Part shown: positions 60,364-64,000 of the stretch, piece by piece
How positions within the stretch are numbered: the stretch's first letter is position 1
Layout: the number at the start of each line of letters is the position of its first letter
Assembly: GCF_947499065.1 (NCBI RefSeq)
Contig: NZ_CANMMT010000004.1
Coordinates: forward strand, 359,516 to 423,515
Reading direction: 5' to 3'
DNA length: 64,000 nucleotides
Source of the DNA: an uncultured Tenacibaculum sp.
Lineage (GTDB): Bacteria; Bacteroidota; Bacteroidia; Flavobacteriales; Flavobacteriaceae
Made by a program: the position numbers and the translations under genes
Notes under the pieces: model-generated
What the model was told of the DNA's origin: nothing
Database searches by the model: none
Seen by the model: the letters and a program-made list of their open reading frames with translations, nothing else

Positions 60364-61777
60364 TTAGGAAGTTTGATAAGTTATACTCAACTCCAGCAGT
60401 TTTGATATCTTGAATTTCGTCATATTCAATACCTAACTCTTCCTTTTCTTCTACAATACTTTTTAATTTTTCCACATAGAATAAATTATTTTCAGAAAAA
60501 CCAAAAATGACTTCAGTTAATTTAGAAAAATGTTGACCAAATGTTTCGATATTTAAGTTAGTTACACTTCTAACCCCACTTACTGAATTTATTTTGAAAA
60601 CATTTTTTTGTGGAATATTTTGAATAAATATTGGTGAATGAGTAGAGATTACGGAGAACGAATCGAAAGTATTTAAGATATAATCTAAGGCTTTAAATAA
60701 AGTGTTTTGACCGTTTGGATGTAAATGATTTTCTGGTTCATCGAATAATAACAATGAATTGGTGTCAATTGAATTAATTATTTGAGTAAAAGATAATGTC
60801 ATTATCTTTTGTCCTGAACTAAGTTTTCTAAAACTTTGAATTACGTTTTTTGTAGATGGGAAATATGTGTCTAATTTATTAAGATACAGTATGTTCATGC
60901 AATTTGTCCAAAGATTTTCTCTTTCTTTTTTTAATAAACTATTATAGTTTTTAGAAAATAATGCAACAATTTCCGAGTGATTTAATAGTTCTCTATCACC
61001 TCTAATACCACAATAAGTATAACTGAATGTTCTTTCATTTTTTGATGGTCTATAAAAATCATCAAAAGTACTATACGAAACAGCTATTATTTTACTGAAA
61101 GGAGGTCTTGGTGAAATTTTTGCTGATTTTTTTTGAACACCACTTAACATTGAGGCTAGATTAGCCAATAGAGTAGTTTTGCCGACACCGTTTCTACCTA
61201 TTAAACCAATTACTCTATACATTCCTAAAAGTTTTCTTGAAAATTTAAAAGCGAAAGTGCCAAAGGGTGTAGAACTCATTTCATCTTCAATATATCTAAA
61301 GGCAAAACTACTTTTATCTAAATTATTAGTAATGTATTTATGTCCTTCAATATATGCTCTTTCTGCGTCACTAAATCTCCTTAATGAATCTTTTAATCCT
61401 CTATTAAGACTAAATTTGTCTCGTAATATTTCATTGTAATTGATATCATTCAATGAATCAAAGATGTCTTTACCAAATTCTAATTCATTAATTACTTTAT
61501 AATCTTTTAATTCTTGCCATAGTGAACAATATTCGTCTGGCAAACTTTCAAATTGCTCTGGTAAAACAGTTTTTTTTTGTTCGGTGTTTAAGAATTTTAT
61601 TTCTCCGTAGTGTTCTCTTTTTGTAGAATTTCTATATATAGAAGCTCGGTAAGTAGTTTCATATCCGAAATCGTCCCAATTATCTTTTTCTAAAATAATA
61701 CAGGGATATTGTAAACCTTTTCTTTTAGAAGGTATTCTTCTTCTCCACTTTGATATATTATCACAGTATACTTTCAT
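60356..61777 (-). CDS. AAA/SMC-type ATPase, Septu PtuA-like
   Basis: The 473-aa protein has an N-terminal ~185-residue region, then an ABC/SMC-type ATPase: Walker A LIGRNGVGKTTLL (193-205), signature LSSGQK (319-324), Walker B SLLLFDEPENHLHP (341-354) and H-loop STHSP (His380). It lacks a TOPRIM domain, which separates it from OLD/Gabija nucleases. Co-translation with an HNH gene makes it the PtuA component of a Septu-like phage-defence system; a retron-linked PtuAB is excluded because no reverse transcriptase or ncRNA is seen. It lies within the accessory region between attC-like spacers. Confidence 0.8.
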   Translation of the reverse strand: MKVYCDNISKWRRRIPSKRKGLQYPCIILEKDNWDDFGYETTYRASIYRNSTKREHYGEIKFLNTEQKKTVLPEQFESLPDEYCSLWQELKDYKVINELEFGKDIFDSLNDINYNEILRDKFSLNRGLKDSLRRFSDAERAYIEGHKYITNNLDKSSFAFRYIEDEMSSTPFGTFAFKFSRKLLGMYRVIGLIGRNGVGKTTLLANLASMLSGVQKKSAKISPRPPFSKIIAVSYSTFDDFYRPSKNERTFSYTYCGIRGDRELLNHSEIVALFSKNYNSLLKKERENLWTNCMNILYLNKLDTYFPSTKNVIQSFRKLSSGQKIMTLSFTQIINSIDTNSLLLFDEPENHLHPNGQNTLFKALDYILNTFDSFSVISTHSPIFIQNIPQKNVFKINSVSGVRSVTNLNIETFGQHFSKLTEVIFGFSENNLFYVEKLKSIVEEKEELGIEYDEIQDIKTAGVEYNLSNFLND

Positions 61778-61784
61778 TTCTTCA

Positions 61785-61990
61785 AATTGTGGCTAATGCC
61801 TTCGGCTATGATTAGTATGAGAGTTCGAAAGTGGTAGTTTCGGACTTCGCACGTCTGCTAACGAGGCTTGATTTATATTTTGTATTATTCTTATTCATAA
61901 ATATAAGTAATATGAATGGTGTAAAATGCACATCCCTTTATATTTACATCAAAACCAGTATGCGTGTAACCATTTTTATAGTATGTTTTA
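61785..61990. other. Spacer between the Septu-like and zinc-ribbon genes with cassette-boundary motifs
   Basis: It contains GTGGCTAATGCC (61790) and CTGCTAACGAGGC (61851), the same GGCTAA/CTAACG core words as the spacer at 59428, plus small stems (CTAAT..GATTAG; CGAAAGTGG..TTTCG). No ORF is credible. It is read as a cassette-type boundary; the evidence is weaker than at 59428. Confidence 0.35.
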
Positions 61991-62569
61991 CTAATCATCA
62001 TCTTCATTATCTTCTTGGCAATTTGAGCATATTCCACCATAAACTCCATATTCGTAAGAACCACAGTTTGAGCAAGTATTCTCTAGTTCGTCAGTACAAC
62101 TATCACAATAATCATCATATGAGTATTTTGAGTTACCACATCTTGAACAAATTTGGTCCTCCTCATCATCTACAAAAGTGTTTTCACTTGGCGCATTATT
62201 TGAAACATAACAATCTCCTTCCTTACCTACAATTTCAACGCTATACTCTACGCCTCTGTCGCTTTCAAATTTTGCATATCCATCGCTTATATCAGGTGGG
62301 TAAAAATGACTATCATCTAACCAGCCTCCATTAGGCCAATGGATAACAGTTAATTCATTTCCCTCAATTTCGACTTCCAATGTATATGTAGAACGAGTTC
62401 CTGTTTTGTAGTAGTAATATTCGATTTCAGCGCAATATTTCCCATCTGAATATCCATCTTCCCTAGTTTCAGACGTAGAATAGTATGGGGCATTTGAATT
62501 ATAATTTCGATTTCTGTTCTTACAACCTAAAACACCAATTATTAAAAATAAAATTAAATATTTTCTCAT
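61991..62569 (-). CDS. Exported lipoprotein with two C-terminal zinc-ribbon-like Cys4 motifs
   Basis: The 192-aa protein has a lipoprotein signal (LIIGVLGCKN). Residues ~40-125 are beta-rich (YCAEIEYYYYKTGTRSTYTL, VIHWPNGGWLDDSHFYPP). The C-terminal 60 residues have two Cys4 knuckle pairs: CSRCG...CDSC and CSNCG...CSNC, as in zinc ribbons. Zinc ribbons are unusual on exported lipoproteins, where Cys pairs more often form disulfides. It ends in an acidic tail (EDNEDDD). Function unknown; it resembles small accessory cassette proteins. Confidence 0.8.
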   Translation of the reverse strand: MRKYLILFLIIGVLGCKNRNRNYNSNAPYYSTSETREDGYSDGKYCAEIEYYYYKTGTRSTYTLEVEIEGNELTVIHWPNGGWLDDSHFYPPDISDGYAKFESDRGVEYSVEIVGKEGDCYVSNNAPSENTFVDDEEDQICSRCGNSKYSYDDYCDSCTDELENTCSNCGSYEYGVYGGICSNCQEDNEDDD

Positions 62570-62741
62570 TTAGTTTTTGTTTAATCTTAATTCACTACAA
62601 CTTGTTTATATGCAGGGCTTTATTCTTATTATTTACCAATATGGCTGGCTATGCGGAACTTTTGTTTCTTTCATTCAACTCAAATATTCATTAAATTTTT
62701 TGAGTTTTCGAATGTAGCCTAAAAAAAGAAACTGACTTTGC

Positions 62742-62777
62742 GGAAAACCTTACTTTAAGTAGGGTTTTTCCCTATTT
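62742..62777 (+). terminator. Terminator-like hairpin
   Basis: GGAAAACCTTACTT pairs with AAGTAGGGTTTTTCC (one mismatch and one bulge), then CTATTTTTTT. No plus-strand gene ends nearby, so it may be a relic or belong to a former cassette. Confidence 0.55.
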
Positions 62778-62855
62778 TTTTATCAGGAGAAACCCTTAGT
62801 AAGTGTTTGGTGAGAGTGTAGTGTGTTGTAAATGAGTTGTTTTTAGTTTTTTTCT

Positions 62856-62978
62856 ATCAGCGAAGCTCGCTGGAGGTTCTGCAGAGTTTCTATTGCATCA
62901 GCGAAGCTCGCTGAAGGTTTCGCAAAGTTTTTATTGCATCAGCGAAGCTCGCTGATGATTTCGCAAGGATTATAAGTA
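62856..62978. repeat. Three 41-bp tandem repeats, each with a hairpin
   Basis: ATCAGCGAAGCTCGCTG starts at 62856, 62897 and 62938 (41-bp period). Each holds the inverted repeat CAGCGA-AGC-TCGCTG. The segments between are also similar (GGTTTCGCAAAGTTTTTATT versus GGTTCTGCAGAGTTTCTATT). The third copy is cut short after CGCAAGG. Confidence 0.85.
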
Positions 62979-63098
62979 GTATTGTTAAAGAATAGGTGAG
63001 TAGTGGGTTTAAAATAGCCTAAGAAAAGGGTGGTAAGGAGTTTGTTTAGGTGCTTTGGTTGGTTGTTGTTAGATGTTGTTAGCGTTTTGACTATGAAG

Positions 63099-63124
63099 CA
63101 TAGCTGGCTCTAAGGGCAGCTATG
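63099..63124. other. Palindrome near the 3' end of the 223-aa gene
   Basis: CATAGCTG (63099) and CAGCTATG (63117) form an 8-bp stem with a 10-base loop. GTTGTTAGCG lies 25 bp upstream, recalling the GTTAGC cassette-boundary core. It may be the 3' spacer of the gene at 63157. Confidence 0.4.
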
Positions 63125-63156
63125 ATTTATAGTTTTTGTTGTACGCTGTTTTTTCT

Positions 63157-63828
63157 TTAATGTTCGTGATTTTCTTTTATCAATTCGTTAAAAGAAAGTG
63201 TCAACAGTTTGGATAACCTTTCATTTTCAGCTTCTACTACTGGAAGAAGGATTTTATAAAAGTGTTTATTCTGTTCATTGTCAGGATGTGGTCCATCAAA
63301 GATGAATCTAAAAACACTTTTTATTTCCGAATCAGACTTTTTTGAAAGAGCTTCACAGGCAGGTTTGGAATTATAGTATAAATGTAGTCCAAAACCAAAT
63401 GCTTTTCTTATTTTGTCAGCCTGCCAATATCCATCAATACAGATGTTAACATATTTATTATAGTATTTGTCAGCAGGAATTGATTTTAATTGACAGAAAA
63501 AACCTATGTGTGAGTCTGAGCTTACATAAGATTTAACTTTTCGAGGAATTTTCGAAAGATATAGAGGTGCTGGTTTATCTTTAAAACCAAAAATAGAGTC
63601 CATAATTGCGTATGAGTTCGGAAAAGCATCAAAAAATTTTCTTTCCCATTCATTTTTATTACTACTATTTCCTGACATTGCATTAAGTACAAATTGATGT
63701 ATTGAATCAGCTTGAACTTGAATTGATTCAAAAGTGTAGTGTTTAAAATGACTTTCAGTTTGAGCTCCACATAGATTTATTGTCAAGAATATAGAAATAA
63801 TCGAAAAGTATGTTTTTGTGGTTTTCAT
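63157..63828 (-). CDS. Small exported protein of unknown function
   Basis: The 223-aa protein has a signal peptide (MKTTKTYFSIISIFLTINLC ending GAQ). The mature part is helical with FDGPHPDNEQNKHFYKILLP near the C-terminus, and no catalytic motif was recognised. Cys residues (CGAQ, ICIDG, ACEAL) are scattered. Upstream of its start is TAACTTGTATATATGCGG (63846), which shares the boundary word ACTTGT.TATATGC with the spacer before the zinc-ribbon gene at 62598. It therefore looks like another unit of the same accessory array. Confidence 0.7.
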   Translation of the reverse strand: MKTTKTYFSIISIFLTINLCGAQTESHFKHYTFESIQVQADSIHQFVLNAMSGNSSNKNEWERKFFDAFPNSYAIMDSIFGFKDKPAPLYLSKIPRKVKSYVSSDSHIGFFCQLKSIPADKYYNKYVNICIDGYWQADKIRKAFGFGLHLYYNSKPACEALSKKSDSEIKSVFRFIFDGPHPDNEQNKHFYKILLPVVEAENERLSKLLTLSFNELIKENHEH

Positions 63829-63841
63829 ATTTTTTCAAATG

Positions 63842-64000
63842 GTGTATAACTTGTATATATGCGGAACTTTTAGGTGTTTTTATTTGTTTTAGCTGAATCT
63901 ATACTATTATTTTTTTATAGTGCTGTTCATAGCTAGTTTTTCATTTTATTCAATTCCAAAATCCGTTTTTTGTACATTCCAATTATTGATTCAGGACTCC
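63842..64000. other. Window-end spacer with cassette-boundary word
   Basis: It contains ATAACTTGTATATATGCGG (63845) followed by AACTTTT, the same words found at 62598-62665. No gene start is visible before the window ends. Confidence 0.35.

Larger units (their letters stand above)
62570..63156. other. 587-bp gene-free stretch with a terminator, hairpin repeats and palindromes
   Basis: No ORF here looks real; the plus-strand frame at 62485-62694 is antisense to the lipoprotein. Contents: a boundary word CAACTTGTTTATATGC (62598) and TATGCGGAACTTTTG (62648) also seen near 63846; a terminator-like hairpin (62742-62771); three 41-bp hairpin repeats (62856-62978); and a palindrome CATAGCTG...CAGCTATG (63099-63124). 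Confidence 0.6.

Noticed and set aside
61831..62334. 167-codon open frame on the plus strand
   Set aside because: It is antisense to the zinc-ribbon lipoprotein, with His/Tyr/Leu-rich low-complexity translation and no recognisable start context.
62856..62978. CRISPR array
   Set aside because: The three units repeat at 41 bp including the 'spacers', which are similar to each other; there are no variable spacers and no cas genes.
1..64000. tRNA or rRNA genes
   Set aside because: No cloverleaf with the GTTCRANNC-type T-arm and no rRNA signature was seen on either strand by eye; a tRNA scan would settle this.

Overview
The window is AT-rich, gene-dense DNA from a member of the Bacteroidota, most probably a marine Flavobacteriaceae. 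The evidence is SprB-type repeats, type IX secretion (T9SS) C-terminal sorting domains, short Sec signals ending in Q, lipoproteins with SC/AC lipoboxes, TAnnTTTG-like -7 elements, LytTR regulators, and no strong Shine-Dalgarno signals. The genus cannot be fixed from the sequence alone (Tenacibaculum-like is a guess).

Region 1 (1-25.7 kb, + strand) is a surface-protein and polymorphic-toxin locus. It holds a 5'-truncated gene, two paralogous exported proteins, a 2.4-kaa SprB-repeat/T9SS adhesin-like protein with two internal tandem duplications (one exact over 764 bp), and a PKD-repeat lipoprotein. These are followed by an 1841-aa exported putative metallopeptidase/toxin with a small partner gene, and an 896-aa exported toxin-like protein (caspase-like region plus an AHH-type nuclease end) with an Imm11/DUF1629-like candidate immunity gene. 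A decayed fragment of a paralogous gene lies immediately after the immunity gene, then an intact paralog and an outer-membrane beta-barrel protein.

Region 2 (25.7-32.4 kb, + strand) is a signalling operon: single-domain receiver, H-NOX haem-NO sensor, PAS-PAS-GAF histidine kinase, FIST (NosP-type) protein, second histidine kinase, Hpt protein and LytTR response regulator. Two different families of candidate NO sensors therefore sit in one phosphorelay operon.

Region 3 (32.5-51.9 kb) holds two paralogous T9SS cargo proteins and an exopolysaccharide locus. The latter comprises a TPR/beta-barrel exporter, a STAS protein, a flippase, a GT4 glycosyltransferase, a GH5-like hydrolase, an Ig-like protein, a 1029-aa polytopic PTPS-related (GT-C-like) protein, a receiver-GT2 fusion, a degenerate GT-A protein and ManA. 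Six intergenic regions in regions 2-3 carry the same direct repeat, [AG]NC[GT]A twice with an exact 21-bp period, 60-115 bp upstream of start codons. That is the geometry of a LytTR operator. My main hypothesis is that regions 2 and 3 form one NO- or redox-responsive phosphorelay controlling exopolysaccharide and surface proteins without c-di-GMP, acting on transcription (LytTR) and directly on an enzyme (receiver-GT2).

Region 4 (51.9-59.4 kb) is a minus-strand porin/imelysin/di-haem oxidoreductase/cytochrome c cluster that looks like iron or electron-transfer physiology. It is divergent from a second LytS/LytTR two-component system, whose intergenic region carries its own, different 21-bp-period direct repeat.

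Region 5 (59.4-64 kb) is an accessory region of small minus-strand units separated by attC-like or palindromic spacers: a Septu-like ATPase + HNH defence pair, an exported zinc-ribbon lipoprotein, a non-coding stretch with three 41-bp hairpin repeats, and a small exported protein. No integrase, tRNA, rRNA, IS element or CRISPR array was recognised.
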